Part shown: positions 42,732 to 51,110 of the stretch, one piece after another
Layout: every line of letters starts with the position of its first letter
How positions within the stretch are numbered: position 1 is the first letter of the stretch
From: Xanthomonas campestris pv. badrii
Lineage (GTDB): Bacteria; Pseudomonadota; Gammaproteobacteria; Xanthomonadales; Xanthomonadaceae
Direction of reading: 5' to 3'
Assembly: GCF_012848175.1 (NCBI RefSeq)
Contig: NZ_CP051651.1
Location: forward strand, 372,001 to 436,000
Length of the DNA: 64,000 bases
Translations under genes and position numbers: made by a program
Notes under the pieces: generated by a model
The model's database searches: none
Seen by the model: only the letters and a program-made list of their open reading frames with translations
Told to the model about the DNA's origin: nothing

Positions 42732-44591
42732 ATGCCGAGCCGACCTGGGCACTTGCAGCGAGCGGATACAGACCTGGTAATGCAGACGACTGCCCAAGCA
42801 GACAAATGGGATCGCTGGCGACTGCCTTCATTGGCGGTGGCGGTGTGCCTGATCGTGGTGGTGCCGTCCTTGCTGTTGCAGCAGATGGCGCGCAACGCCA
42901 ATCGGGCGGCTGTATGGGTGTCGCACAGCCAGGAAGTGCAGGAGACCGCGCAGCGGCTGGAAGCGGCGATGCGCGACACCGAATCGGCCGCGCTGATGCG
43001 CTCGCACGGCGTGGAGCGCCCGGCGTTGCTGGAACGCATGCGCCGGGGCCGGCGCGAATCCATGGCGGCGGTGGCCCGTCTGGTGGCGCTGACCAACGAC
43101 AATCCGTCGCAGCTGGTGCGCATGGGGCGGATCCAGAGCACGATCGAGCGCCGGCTGCTGTTGGCCGAGCGGATCGCGGTGACCACCGAGCCGGAGCAGA
43201 TCCGCACACTGATCAACGACATGACGGTGAACAACCCGATCCGCGTCTTGATCGACGACCTGCAAGCTGCCGAAGGCCGGTTGCTGGCGCTACGCAATGC
43301 GCGCGCGGCGACCGAGCGCATGCACTACACGGTGCTGAGCTGGGTTGCGCTGGCGGTGCAGTTGCTGTTGCTGGCCACGGTGATCTGGTTGCTGCAACGG
43401 CAGATCCGGCGCCGGCTGGCGGCCGAGCAGGAATACCTGCGCGCCAACGGCCGCGCCAGCTCGGTGCTGCAGACCGTGCGCGAGCCGATCGTGCTGCTGG
43501 ATGCCAGCCAGCGCATCGTGCTGCACAACCCCGCGTTCGCCGAGCTGTACGGCCTGGAGGAACGCGGCAACGAATTGATGGCGCTGGAAGACGTGGGCGA
43601 GGGCGTGTGGCGCGACCAGCAGATTCACCAGCGCCTGGCCGACGTATTGCTGCGCGGCCGCGAGCTGTGGGATTTCGAGCACGAGCAACGCGCCGCCGAC
43701 GGGGTGATGCGCACCATGCTGATCAATGCGCGGCGCATGCCGCTGCCCGACACCATGGACGAGGACGTGGTGCTGATGACGGTCAGCGACATCAGCCTGC
43801 AGAAGGCCTCGCAGCTGCGTATCACCGAGCTCAATCGGCAGATGGAGGGCAAGGTGGAGCAGGTGTCGGAGGTCAATCGCGAACTGGAGGCCTTCAGCTA
43901 TTCGGTCTCGCACGACCTGCGCGCTCCGCTGCGCCATGTGGCCGGATTCTCGGACAAGCTGGCACGCCATCTGGGCGATGCCGCCGATGAGAAGTCGCGC
44001 CATTACATGGAAGTGATCGGCAGCTCGGCGCGGCGCATGGCCTCGCTGATCGACGATCTGCTGGTGTATTCGCGCCTGGGCCGTGGTGCGCTGCGGCTGC
44101 AGGCGGTGGACATGCAATCGCTGGTCGCCGAAACCCGCGCGATCCTGGATGCCAATGTCAAGAGCGAGAACACCGGCCACCGCGTGGAGTGGCAGATCGC
44201 GCCGCTTCCGGTGCTGGTGGCCGACGAAAACATGATGCGCCAGCTATGGATGAACCTGCTGGGCAACGCGGTCAAGTACAGCGCCAAGCGCGAGGTGGCC
44301 AGGATCGAGGTCACCTATGTGCCGACGGCCGAGGGCGGCCACCAGTTCAGCGTGCGCGACAACGGCGCCGGCTTCGACATGGAGTACAGCGGCAAGCTGT
44401 TCGGTGTGTTCCAGCGGCTGCACAAGGCCAGCGAGTACGCCGGCACCGGCATTGGCCTGGCCAGCGTGCGACGGGTGCTGACGCGTCACGGTGGCCGCAT
44501 CTGGGCCGAAGGCGTGGTCGATGAAGGTGCCACGTTCTATTTCGAGTTACCCCCTGCGCATGAGGCGCCCAACCAAGAGTTCACCGTATGA
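42732..44591 (+). CDS. CHASE3-PAS sensor histidine kinase
   Basis: This 619-residue kinase has two membrane segments (about 34-52 and 203-221) bracketing a periplasmic helical CHASE3-like domain. A PAS domain follows (about 240-355, VLLDASQRIVLHNPAFAELY). The HisKA domain carries the phosphoacceptor His394 in FSYSVSHDLRAPLRHV, and the HATPase domain has WMNLLGNAVKYS, DNGAGFDM and GTGIGLASV. The HisKA subtype is that of cyanobacterial phytochrome-type kinases, whose partners are Rcp1-like regulators; such a regulator is encoded next, with a 4-bp overlap. GGAG lies 5 bp before the ATG at 42732. Confidence 0.92.
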   Translation: MPSRPGHLQRADTDLVMQTTAQADKWDRWRLPSLAVAVCLIVVVPSLLLQQMARNANRAAVWVSHSQEVQETAQRLEAAMRDTESAALMRSHGVERPALLERMRRGRRESMAAVARLVALTNDNPSQLVRMGRIQSTIERRLLLAERIAVTTEPEQIRTLINDMTVNNPIRVLIDDLQAAEGRLLALRNARAATERMHYTVLSWVALAVQLLLLATVIWLLQRQIRRRLAAEQEYLRANGRASSVLQTVREPIVLLDASQRIVLHNPAFAELYGLEERGNELMALEDVGEGVWRDQQIHQRLADVLLRGRELWDFEHEQRAADGVMRTMLINARRMPLPDTMDEDVVLMTVSDISLQKASQLRITELNRQMEGKVEQVSEVNRELEAFSYSVSHDLRAPLRHVAGFSDKLARHLGDAADEKSRHYMEVIGSSARRMASLIDDLLVYSRLGRGALRLQAVDMQSLVAETRAILDANVKSENTGHRVEWQIAPLPVLVADENMMRQLWMNLLGNAVKYSAKREVARIEVTYVPTAEGGHQFSVRDNGAGFDMEYSGKLFGVFQRLHKASEYAGTGIGLASVRRVLTRHGGRIWAEGVVDEGATFYFELPPAHEAPNQEFTV

Positions 44592-45028
44592 GTGCCATCC
44601 GTACCATTCTTCTGGCAGAAGACAGCCCGGCCGACGCGGAGATGGCGGTCGACGCCCTGCGCGATGCGCGCCTGGCCAACCCCATCGTGCACGTCGAGGA
44701 CGGCGTGGAAACCATGGACTACCTGCTGCGCCGTGGCGCCTACGCCAACCGCGAGGAAGGCCTGCCGGCGGTACTGCTGCTGGACATCAAGATGCCGCGC
44801 CTGGACGGGCTGGAAGTGCTCAAGCAGGTGCGCAGCGATGAAACGCTCAAGCGCCTGCCGGTGGTGATCCTGTCGTCCTCGCGCGAGGAGAGCGACCTGG
44901 CGCGCAGCTGGGACCTGGGCGTCAACGCCTATGTGGTCAAGCCGGTGGATGTGGACCAGTTCTTCAACGCGGTCAAGACGCTCGGCACCTTCTGGGCAGT
45001 CATCAACCAGGCACCGGAGCTGGACTGA
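44588..45028 (+). CDS. Rcp1-type single-domain response regulator
   Basis: This 146-residue receiver domain has the acidic pair in LLAEDSPAD, phosphoacceptor Asp66 in LLLDIKMPRLDG, Ser in ILSSSREESD and Lys in YVVKPVDVDQF. It has no output domain, so it must act through protein contacts. It overlaps the kinase gene by 4 bp and is followed after 3 bp by a hybrid kinase gene, which makes it a plausible shuttle between the two. Confidence 0.93.
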   Translation: MSAIRTILLAEDSPADAEMAVDALRDARLANPIVHVEDGVETMDYLLRRGAYANREEGLPAVLLLDIKMPRLDGLEVLKQVRSDETLKRLPVVILSSSREESDLARSWDLGVNAYVVKPVDVDQFFNAVKTLGTFWAVINQAPELD

Positions 45029-45031
45029 GCC

Positions 45032-46534
45032 ATGCCGCATGAGGGGGGCAAACTGGAGCAGCTGAAGATCCTTCTGGTGGAAGATTCACCCGAAGACGCC
45101 GAGCTGTTGTCCGATCAGTTGCTCGATGCCGGTATCGATGCGGTGTTCGAGCGTGTGGACAGCGAGCCGTCGTTGCGCAGCGTGCTGGACGTGTTTCAGC
45201 CGGACATCGTGCTGTCGGATCTGAGCATGCCCGGCTTTTCCGGCCATCAGGCGCTGCGCCTGGTGCGCCAGAACGGTGCCATCCCTTTCATTTTCGTCTC
45301 CGGCACCATGGGTGAGGAAACCGCGGTCAAGGCGCTGCAGGATGGCGCCAACGACTACATCATCAAGCACAACCCGACGCGCTTGCCGAGCGCGGTGGTG
45401 CGCGCCATCCGCGAGGCGCGTGCGGATCTGGAGCGCCAGCGGGTGGAGAGCGAACTGATGCGCGCGCAGCGCCTGGAAAGCCTGGCGATGCTGGCAGCCG
45501 GTTTGAGCCACGATTTGCGCAACATCCTGCAGCCGCTGCTGATCGTGCCCGACCTGCTGGCCGGCCGCACCGACGATCCGCAGCTGCGCCAGCTGGCCAA
45601 CGTGGTGGCCGAGTGCGGCCGACGCGGGCACGAGATGGCCGAGTCGATGCTGTCGTTCGTGCGCGGTTCCAACAAGCCGCGCGAGCAGGTGTCCATCGCC
45701 AACCTGTTCTCGGCGGTGCAGATGCTGCTCAAGAGCAGCCTGCCCGATGGCGTGCGTTTGCAGATGGAGCCGATCGCGGCCGATCTGACCATCGAAGCCA
45801 ACTACACCGAGCTGCAGCAATGCCTGCTCAACCTGGGCTTGAATGCGATCCAGGCCATGCCGGGTGGCGGCACCTTGATGCTCTCTGCCGAGCGTTTCGA
45901 TGCCACGCGCGTGCGCATGAGCGTGGCCGATACCGGCGTGGGCATGAGCGATGACACCCGTGCGCGGTTGTTCAGCCCCTTCTTCACCACCAAGGTCGAT
46001 GGCACCGGGCTGGGGCTGATTTCGTGCAAGCGCATCGTGGAAAGCTACGGCGGCAGCATCCAGGTCGATAGCCGGCTGGGTGAAGGCACGCGCTTCGACA
46101 TGATCGTGCCGATGCGCGCGGCCGCGGTTGCGATGGTCGATACCGAACTGCCGCTCGCGCCGGGCCATGGGCAGCGCATCCTGCTGGTGGATGGCGAGGC
46201 CACGCGCCTGTCGCTGCTGGGCAATGCCTTGTCCAGCCAGGGATACCAGCCGCAGCTGGCCACCGATGGCTTTGCGGCGCTGCAGCTGGTGCAGCAGCAC
46301 GCCATGCCGGACCTGGTGATCATCGACAGCGACATCATCCAGCTGTCCGCGGTGAACGTGCTGCTGAGCATGCAGGACCTGGGTTACCAGGGGCCGGCGA
46401 TCGTGCTGGAAGACATGGGCTCGCCGCTGCAGCGGATGCACTTCCCGGCAGATATCCCGGTGCACGTATTGCGCAAGCCGCTGGAAATGCGCCGCGTGTT
46501 CCGTGCGGTGGCGCACGCGCTCGAGGTGGCCTGA
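45032..46534 (+). CDS. Hybrid histidine kinase, REC-HisKA-HATPase-REC
   Basis: This 500-residue soluble protein has an N-terminal receiver (Asp63 in VLSDLSMPGFSG). A HisKA-like helix pair carries His160 in LAAGLSHDLRNILQPL. The HATPase domain has NLGLNAIQAMPGGGT, DTGVGMSDD and GTGLGLISCK. The C-terminal receiver-like domain (about 375-500) contains ILLVDGEATR and LVIIDSDIIQ. No membrane segment is seen. The order suggests that input comes by phosphotransfer or contact with the preceding kinase/regulator pair. Confidence 0.9.
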   Translation: MPHEGGKLEQLKILLVEDSPEDAELLSDQLLDAGIDAVFERVDSEPSLRSVLDVFQPDIVLSDLSMPGFSGHQALRLVRQNGAIPFIFVSGTMGEETAVKALQDGANDYIIKHNPTRLPSAVVRAIREARADLERQRVESELMRAQRLESLAMLAAGLSHDLRNILQPLLIVPDLLAGRTDDPQLRQLANVVAECGRRGHEMAESMLSFVRGSNKPREQVSIANLFSAVQMLLKSSLPDGVRLQMEPIAADLTIEANYTELQQCLLNLGLNAIQAMPGGGTLMLSAERFDATRVRMSVADTGVGMSDDTRARLFSPFFTTKVDGTGLGLISCKRIVESYGGSIQVDSRLGEGTRFDMIVPMRAAAVAMVDTELPLAPGHGQRILLVDGEATRLSLLGNALSSQGYQPQLATDGFAALQLVQQHAMPDLVIIDSDIIQLSAVNVLLSMQDLGYQGPAIVLEDMGSPLQRMHFPADIPVHVLRKPLEMRRVFRAVAHALEVA

Positions 46535-46625
46535 GCCGGAGCGCTGCATGCGGTGCGCCCGTTGATCGGCAGTGGGCACGCCTGCAGCAGTTGACGCTGA
46601 CGCCGGCCGCATGCGCGAATACCGC

Positions 46626-47135
46626 ATGACCACCGTGCTCCTCAGCCTCGGCAGCAACCTCCAGCCGACCCATTACCTGCGCCTGGCCGTGGCCGCCCTG
46701 CGCGCGCGCTTCGGCCCGCTCACTGTGTCCCCGGCATACCGCACGCCGGCGGTGGGCTTCGATGGGCCGGATTTCGTCAACAATGGCGTGGCGCTGCAGA
46801 CCGATCTGGATTTGCAGGCACTGGATCAGTGGCTGCATGCGCTGGAAGATGCGCATGGCCGCGATCGCAGCGGGCCGCGTTTGGGCGACCGTACCCTGGA
46901 TGTGGATGTGGTGTTCTTCGGCGACAGCATCGTCCAGGGACCGGGGCAGTTGCGCATCCCGCGGCCCGAGCTCAAGCACGCCTTCGTGCTCAAGCCGCTG
47001 GCCGATATCGCGCCGGACTTCGTGGACCCGTTGAGCGGGCAGACGCTGGCCGCGCTCTGGCAGGCGCATCCGCAGCATGGCAGCGCGTTCACCACGGTGG
47101 AGCTGGATGCGCCTGCGCTGAGTGCTGCGCAGTAG
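46626..47135 (+). CDS. folK: 6-hydroxymethyl-7,8-dihydropterin pyrophosphokinase
   Basis: This 169-residue enzyme has LLSLGSNLQP at the start, RTPAVGFDGPDFVNN, the signature RSGPRLGDRTLDVDVVFFG and RIPRPELKHAFVLKPL. It transfers pyrophosphate from ATP to 6-hydroxymethyl-dihydropterin in folate synthesis. An in-frame ATG at 46611 would add five residues. The convergent neighbour is a pteridine reductase. Confidence 0.94.
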   Translation: MTTVLLSLGSNLQPTHYLRLAVAALRARFGPLTVSPAYRTPAVGFDGPDFVNNGVALQTDLDLQALDQWLHALEDAHGRDRSGPRLGDRTLDVDVVFFGDSIVQGPGQLRIPRPELKHAFVLKPLADIAPDFVDPLSGQTLAALWQAHPQHGSAFTTVELDAPALSAAQ

Positions 47136-47169
47136 CGCAGGTGTGTGGCCGGCCATTCTCCGCTGAGTT

Positions 47170-47907
47170 TCAGCTGAGTTGGCGGCCGCCATCCACGTGC
47201 AGGGTGTGGCCGGTGACGAAGCTGGCGTCGTCGAGCAACCAGCGCACCGCCTCGGCGATTTCGTCCGGCGTGCCGATCCGCGCCAGCGGCGTGCGCGCAA
47301 GCAGTGCCTGCTTGGCCTCGGCGGCCTTGCCTTCCTCCGGCCACAGGATCGCACCGGGCGCCACCGCGTTGACCCGCACCTCTGGCGCCAGCTCCAGTGC
47401 GAGCGAGCGGGTCAGCATCTCCAGTGCGCTCTTGGAGGCCCCGTACAGCGGGTGATTGCGCATCGGCTGCTGTGCATGCAGGTCGGTGAGGTTGACGATG
47501 GCGCCGCGGTGCTGACGCAGCTGTGCGGCGGCGGCCTGGGCGATGAAGAACGGCGCACGTGCGTTGACGGCGAACAATTCGTCCCATTGCGCTGGCGTGG
47601 CCTGGCCAAGCGCGGTGGGATAGAACGCCGAGGCGTTGTTGACCACCGCATCCAGGCGCCCGAATGCGGCGATGCAGTCGTCCACCAGCTGGGCGGGCGC
47701 CTGCGGCAGGCGCAGGTCCGCCTGCAGGGCGCATGCACTGCCCGCGCGCTGCGCGCACAACTTAGCCACGCGCGCGCTCAGCGCCTGGCCGGAGCGGTGC
47801 GCATGCAGCGCGACGCGGTAGCCGGCGGCGTGCAGCGTGGTGGCGATCTGCGCGCCGATGCGGCGGCCTGCACCGGTGATCAACACCACCTTGGAACTGT
47901 TTGTCAT
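47170..47907 (-). CDS. Pteridine reductase-like short-chain dehydrogenase
   Basis: This 245-residue SDR has the coenzyme motif LITGAGRRIGAQIA. The Arg in TGxxxRxG is characteristic of pteridine reductase 1-type enzymes. It also has VVNNASAFYPT and the catalytic YGASK (Tyr-x-x-x-Lys), and ends DGGRQLS. NADPH-dependent reduction of pterins or dihydrofolate is likely by family, and the folK neighbour supports this. Start at 47907 (complement), MTNSSKVV. Divergent from the MidA-type gene. Confidence 0.88.
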   Translation of the reverse strand: MTNSSKVVLITGAGRRIGAQIATTLHAAGYRVALHAHRSGQALSARVAKLCAQRAGSACALQADLRLPQAPAQLVDDCIAAFGRLDAVVNNASAFYPTALGQATPAQWDELFAVNARAPFFIAQAAAAQLRQHRGAIVNLTDLHAQQPMRNHPLYGASKSALEMLTRSLALELAPEVRVNAVAPGAILWPEEGKAAEAKQALLARTPLARIGTPDEIAEAVRWLLDDASFVTGHTLHVDGGRQLS

Positions 47908-47974
47908 GGCGTACTCGCTCGGCGTTGCGGAGGGCTCGGCTATCCTGTGCATTGTCTTCGCAACCGGTGCCCGC

Positions 47975-49159
47975 ATGCACGCCGACCTTCCCACCCCCGA
48001 TCCGGACGCCCTGGCGCATAGCGAGCGGTTGGCCGCGCATCTGCGCGCCGACATCCAGGCGGCCGGCGGAGCGATTCCGTTCTCGCGTTTCATGGAGCTG
48101 GCGCTGTATGCGCCGGGCCTGGGCTACTACAGCGCCGGGTCGAGCAAGTTCGGCGAGACCGGCGACTTCATCACCGCGCCCGAGCTGGGGCCGCTGTTCG
48201 CCGCCACCGTCTCCGGTGCGCTGGCGCCGGTGCTGCAGCAACTGGGGCCGCAGGCGCGGGTGCTGGAAGTGGGGGGTGGCAGCGGTGCGTTTGCCGAGGT
48301 CACGCTCAAGCGGTTGCTGGAACTGGATGCGCTGCCGGAGCGCTATGCGATTCTCGAACCCAGTGCCGACCTGCGCGAACGCCAGCGCGAGCGCCTGGGG
48401 CGCAGCCTGATTCCGCCGGTGTTCGATCTGGTCGAGTGGCTGGATGCACCCTTCCCCGACGATTGGGACGGCGTGCTGTTCGCCAACGAGGTGATCGACG
48501 CGCTGCCTACGCCACGCTTTGCGGTGCGCGATGGGCAGGTGTATGAGGAAACCGTGGTATTGGATGCGCAGCAGCAGTTCGCGCGCGGCGAGCAGCCGGC
48601 CGATGCCTTGCTGAGCGCGGCGGTACGGCATCTGGAACGCTATCTGCAACAGCCGTTCGCCGACGGCTACCGCTCCGAGCTGTTGCCGCAGCTGCCGTAC
48701 TGGATCCAGGCGGTGGCCGGCGGACTCAAACGCGGTGCGATGCTGTTCGTCGACTACGGTTACCCGCGTGGCGAGTTCTATCGTGCGCAGCGCGAGGACG
48801 GCACCTTGCGCGCGTTCTATCGCCACCGCATGCACGAGGATCTGTATCGCTGGCCGGGCCTGCAGGACCTGACCGCCTCGGTGGACTTCACCGCCTTGGC
48901 CGAGGCCGGTACCGGCGCCGGTTTCGAGCTGGCCGGTTACTGCACGCAGGCCAGTTTCCTGCTGGGCAATGGCCTGGATACCTTGCTGACCCAGGCCGAT
49001 GCGCGCACCGATGAAGTCGGGCGCATGCGCCTGCGTCAGCAGGTCAAGCAGCTCACCCTGCCCAGCGAAATGGGCGAGCGTTTCCAGGTGATGGGTTTCT
49101 CGCGCGAGGTGGATTTCGCCCCTGCCTTCCTGGCTGGCGATCTCACGTGGCGGCTGTGA
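47975..49159 (+). CDS. MidA/NDUFAF7-type SAM-dependent methyltransferase
   Basis: This 394-residue protein is of the DUF185 family. Motifs include IPFSRFMELALYAPGLGYY, KFGETGDFITAPELGPLFA, the SAM-binding VLEVGGGSGAFAE, LFANEVIDALPTPRF and FVDYGYPRGEFY. The eukaryotic member methylates an arginine of a complex I subunit during assembly. The bacterial substrate is not established. The ATG at 47975 is chosen by family start; the frame extends upstream without similarity. The end overlaps the next gene by 13 bp. Confidence 0.9.
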   Translation: MHADLPTPDPDALAHSERLAAHLRADIQAAGGAIPFSRFMELALYAPGLGYYSAGSSKFGETGDFITAPELGPLFAATVSGALAPVLQQLGPQARVLEVGGGSGAFAEVTLKRLLELDALPERYAILEPSADLRERQRERLGRSLIPPVFDLVEWLDAPFPDDWDGVLFANEVIDALPTPRFAVRDGQVYEETVVLDAQQQFARGEQPADALLSAAVRHLERYLQQPFADGYRSELLPQLPYWIQAVAGGLKRGAMLFVDYGYPRGEFYRAQREDGTLRAFYRHRMHEDLYRWPGLQDLTASVDFTALAEAGTGAGFELAGYCTQASFLLGNGLDTLLTQADARTDEVGRMRLRQQVKQLTLPSEMGERFQVMGFSREVDFAPAFLAGDLTWRL

Positions 49160-49560
49160 CGGCGGCGCTGCGGCCGTTCCACCGGCCGGCGCTGTGGACG
49201 GGACTGTGGATCGCGGCGATCGTGGTGCTGATCGCGGTGTGCCTGGGACCACCACCGGAATTTCCCGAGCTGCCGTCCAACAGCGACAAGGCCGAGCACT
49301 TCCTGAGTTTCGCGCTGCTGAGTTGGGGGGCGGTGCAGTTGTTCGCAACCCGTCGCGCGCTGTTGCTGGCTGCGTTCGGGTTGGTGCTGCTGGGGATCGG
49401 GATCGAGATCGCGCAAGGCGCGCTGACCACCAATCGCAGCGCAGATCCGTACGATGCGCTGGCCGATACGCTGGGCATCCTGGCCGGGCTGTGCCTGGCA
49501 TGGACGCCGCTGCGTTTTGTGATGCTGCGGATCGATCGGCGCTTGTTTGGTCCGCGTTGA
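49147..49560 (+). CDS. VanZ-like small membrane protein
   Basis: This 137-residue protein has four predicted membrane segments (LWTGLWIAAIVVLIAVCLG; HFLSFALLSWGAVQLFA; LLLAAFGLVLLGIGIEIAQ; ALADTLGILAGLCLAW). The VanZ-like motifs SNSDKAEHFLSFALL and EIAQGALTTNRSADPYDALAD are present. The start is GTG at 49147 within the preceding gene. The function of the family is not known outside the teicoplanin resistance context. Confidence 0.85.
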   Translation: MAAVTAALRPFHRPALWTGLWIAAIVVLIAVCLGPPPEFPELPSNSDKAEHFLSFALLSWGAVQLFATRRALLLAAFGLVLLGIGIEIAQGALTTNRSADPYDALADTLGILAGLCLAWTPLRFVMLRIDRRLFGPR

Positions 49561-49608
49561 TTGGTTGGCAAGACGGTGGGTGTGGGGCTGCAGATTCACT
49601 GCAGGGCC

Positions 49609-49708
49609 CTTGCCCGCCCACCATCGCGGGACACGCTGCAAGTACGTCCTTGTAAGCTCTTACGCGGCATCCATGCCGCGTAAGGTCCCGCGACGGTGGG
49701 CGGGCAAG
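49609..49708. repeat. 100-bp long inverted repeat element, copy 1
   Basis: The arms 49609-49632 and 49685-49708 are 24 bp with one mismatch (CTTGCCCGCCCACC... against ...GGTGGGCGGGCAAG). A central palindrome GCGGCATCCATGCCGC lies at about 49665-49680. It resembles a REP/MITE-like element and is a gene-free sequence. Confidence 0.8.
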
Positions 49709-49815
49709 GACCAGTCGAGTTGGCCGGTGTGCAGAGCCTTCAATAAACAGCCAGCCAAACTGTCTGGTGCGCAGATTCCGTTCTTAATGAAGCCACCAGC
49801 CAACTGGCTGGCGCA

Positions 49816-49911
49816 GTGTCCTCACCGATTGCGGGACCGTTGGCGGCATGGATGCCGCCATCGAGCCCCCATGGATGGGTTAACGGCGTGTCCCGCGAGC
49901 GGTGAGGGCAC
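49816..49911. repeat. 96-bp long inverted repeat element, copy 2
   Basis: The arms 49816-49837 and 49890-49911 (22 bp, about four mismatches) carry TCACCG..GCGGGAC and GTCCCGCG..CGGTGA. A central palindrome GGCGGCATGGATGCCGCC mirrors the centre of copy 1 in inverse order. Between the two copies (49709-49815) lie short CCAGCCAGCC/GGCTGGC repeats. The remaining 49912-50062 holds an 8-bp CCGAACCC/GGGTTCGG pair and nothing else recognised. Confidence 0.7.
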
Positions 49912-50062
49912 CGCGCGCTCGGCCCACTCGGCTTTTGACGGTATCCGAACCCCGCCACAACGCGACACCCCGGTCGCGAAGAGCCGGGTTCGGTTATCTA
50001 GGTGGGTCATTTCAGGACGGTAGTCGTCCACCTGGGTACTGCGTAAGCATTGATCTCCGCCC

Positions 50063-50923
50063 TCAGCCAGGCATGCGCACTGCGCGCTCACGCAGCCATT
50101 TGGTCGCCACCCATTTTTCGCCGGCCAGCACCGGAGCCCCGGCATGCAGGCTGCGCGTCATCGGGTGCGGGCGGTCGTAGCTGAAGAACACCGCGTTACC
50201 TTTCACCGCGGCAATGTCCAGGTGCACATCGGGAAAGCGCGTGGCGCCACCGCGTTCGGGCGTGTTGAGGTACATCACCAGCGAGGCGACGCGCTGGCCA
50301 CCTGCCTGCAGCAGCACCGACGTGCCGGCCGCGTCGGGCTCGAAATAATCGTAGTGCGGCCGATACTCCGCACCGGTGGCGTAGCGCAGCACCTGCAGCC
50401 CTTCGCCGTGCGCCACCGGCCAGTCGAGCAGGCGCGCAATGCGTGCCTCGATCCGTTGGCACAGCGCATCCTGGCCCAGCTGCAGGCACATGCTGTCGCT
50501 GGTGCGTGCGGCGTGCACGATCTGCGCGCCACTGCCGTTGTCCACCGTGCGCGAGCGGGCCAGGCGCGGTTGTGCGAGCGCGATCAAGGCATCGCATTCG
50601 TCATCGGACAGAAAGCCGCCCAGCACCACCACGCGCGGCAACAGCAGGCTCATCAGCACGCGCACCTGGCGGTCGCCCAGGTCCAGCAGCGAGGCATCGT
50701 CGTGTTGCAGCAGCGCGGGCACGCGCACCGGCAGCGGCAGGCCGTTGGCCTGTGCATGCCGCTGGATATGGTCGCGCAGCAGTGCCTCGACCGCGTCGAT
50801 GGCGTCCTGCTCGTTCCAGCCCTGATCGATCAGCGGCTGTAGCGCCTGTTCGGGCGGCTGGCCGGCCAGTGCCTGCGCCACGATCCAGTCGGCCAACGGG
50901 GTGGGGATTGCGGTGGATGTCAT
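50063..50923 (-). CDS. 2-oxoglutarate/Fe(II) oxygenase, prolyl 4-hydroxylase type
   Basis: This 286-residue protein has an N-terminal helical part. A C-terminal double-stranded beta-helix carries the iron ligands in YRPHYDYF (His-x-Asp) and in MTRSLHAGAPV (distal His), and the 2-oxoglutarate-binding Lys in GEKWVATKWLRE. The segment VVVLGGFLSDDECDAL is typical of the P4H alpha-subunit family. It hydroxylates protein or peptide residues; the target is unknown. The start MTSTAIP at 50923 (complement) is the most likely, though upstream in-frame Met codons exist. Confidence 0.87.
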   Translation of the reverse strand: MTSTAIPTPLADWIVAQALAGQPPEQALQPLIDQGWNEQDAIDAVEALLRDHIQRHAQANGLPLPVRVPALLQHDDASLLDLGDRQVRVLMSLLLPRVVVLGGFLSDDECDALIALAQPRLARSRTVDNGSGAQIVHAARTSDSMCLQLGQDALCQRIEARIARLLDWPVAHGEGLQVLRYATGAEYRPHYDYFEPDAAGTSVLLQAGGQRVASLVMYLNTPERGGATRFPDVHLDIAAVKGNAVFFSYDRPHPMTRSLHAGAPVLAGEKWVATKWLRERAVRMPG

Positions 50924-50943
50924 CCCACTACAGTGCATGCCGA

Positions 50944-50972
50944 CCTGTGTCATGCATATGTCAAATGTGTCG
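50944..50972 (+). promoter_or_regulatory. Pho-box-like repeats upstream of the lipoprotein/receptor unit
   Basis: TGTCA occurs at 50948 and 50959, exactly 11 bp apart, within GTGTCATGCATATGTCAAAT. A PhoB box is two CTGTCAT units spaced by 4 bp (11-bp period). CCTGTGTCATGC (50944-50955) recurs at 55398-55409, upstream of gspC. Confidence 0.45.
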
Positions 50973-51110
50973 CGGTAAGACAAATGCAACAGACGGCCCC
51001 TATAAAGGTGACGGGGATCTTGAACGTGCTCGCCACTGCAGTGAGCGGAACGCAACCAATTCTTGACGACTCCTCTTCATACCGGACCTTTTGACCTGGA
51101 GATCAGCCGC

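Noticed and set aside
49547..50023. Possible small gene in the intergenic stretch after the VanZ-like gene
   Set aside because: The frame runs through two inverted-repeat elements and has no recognisable protein features.
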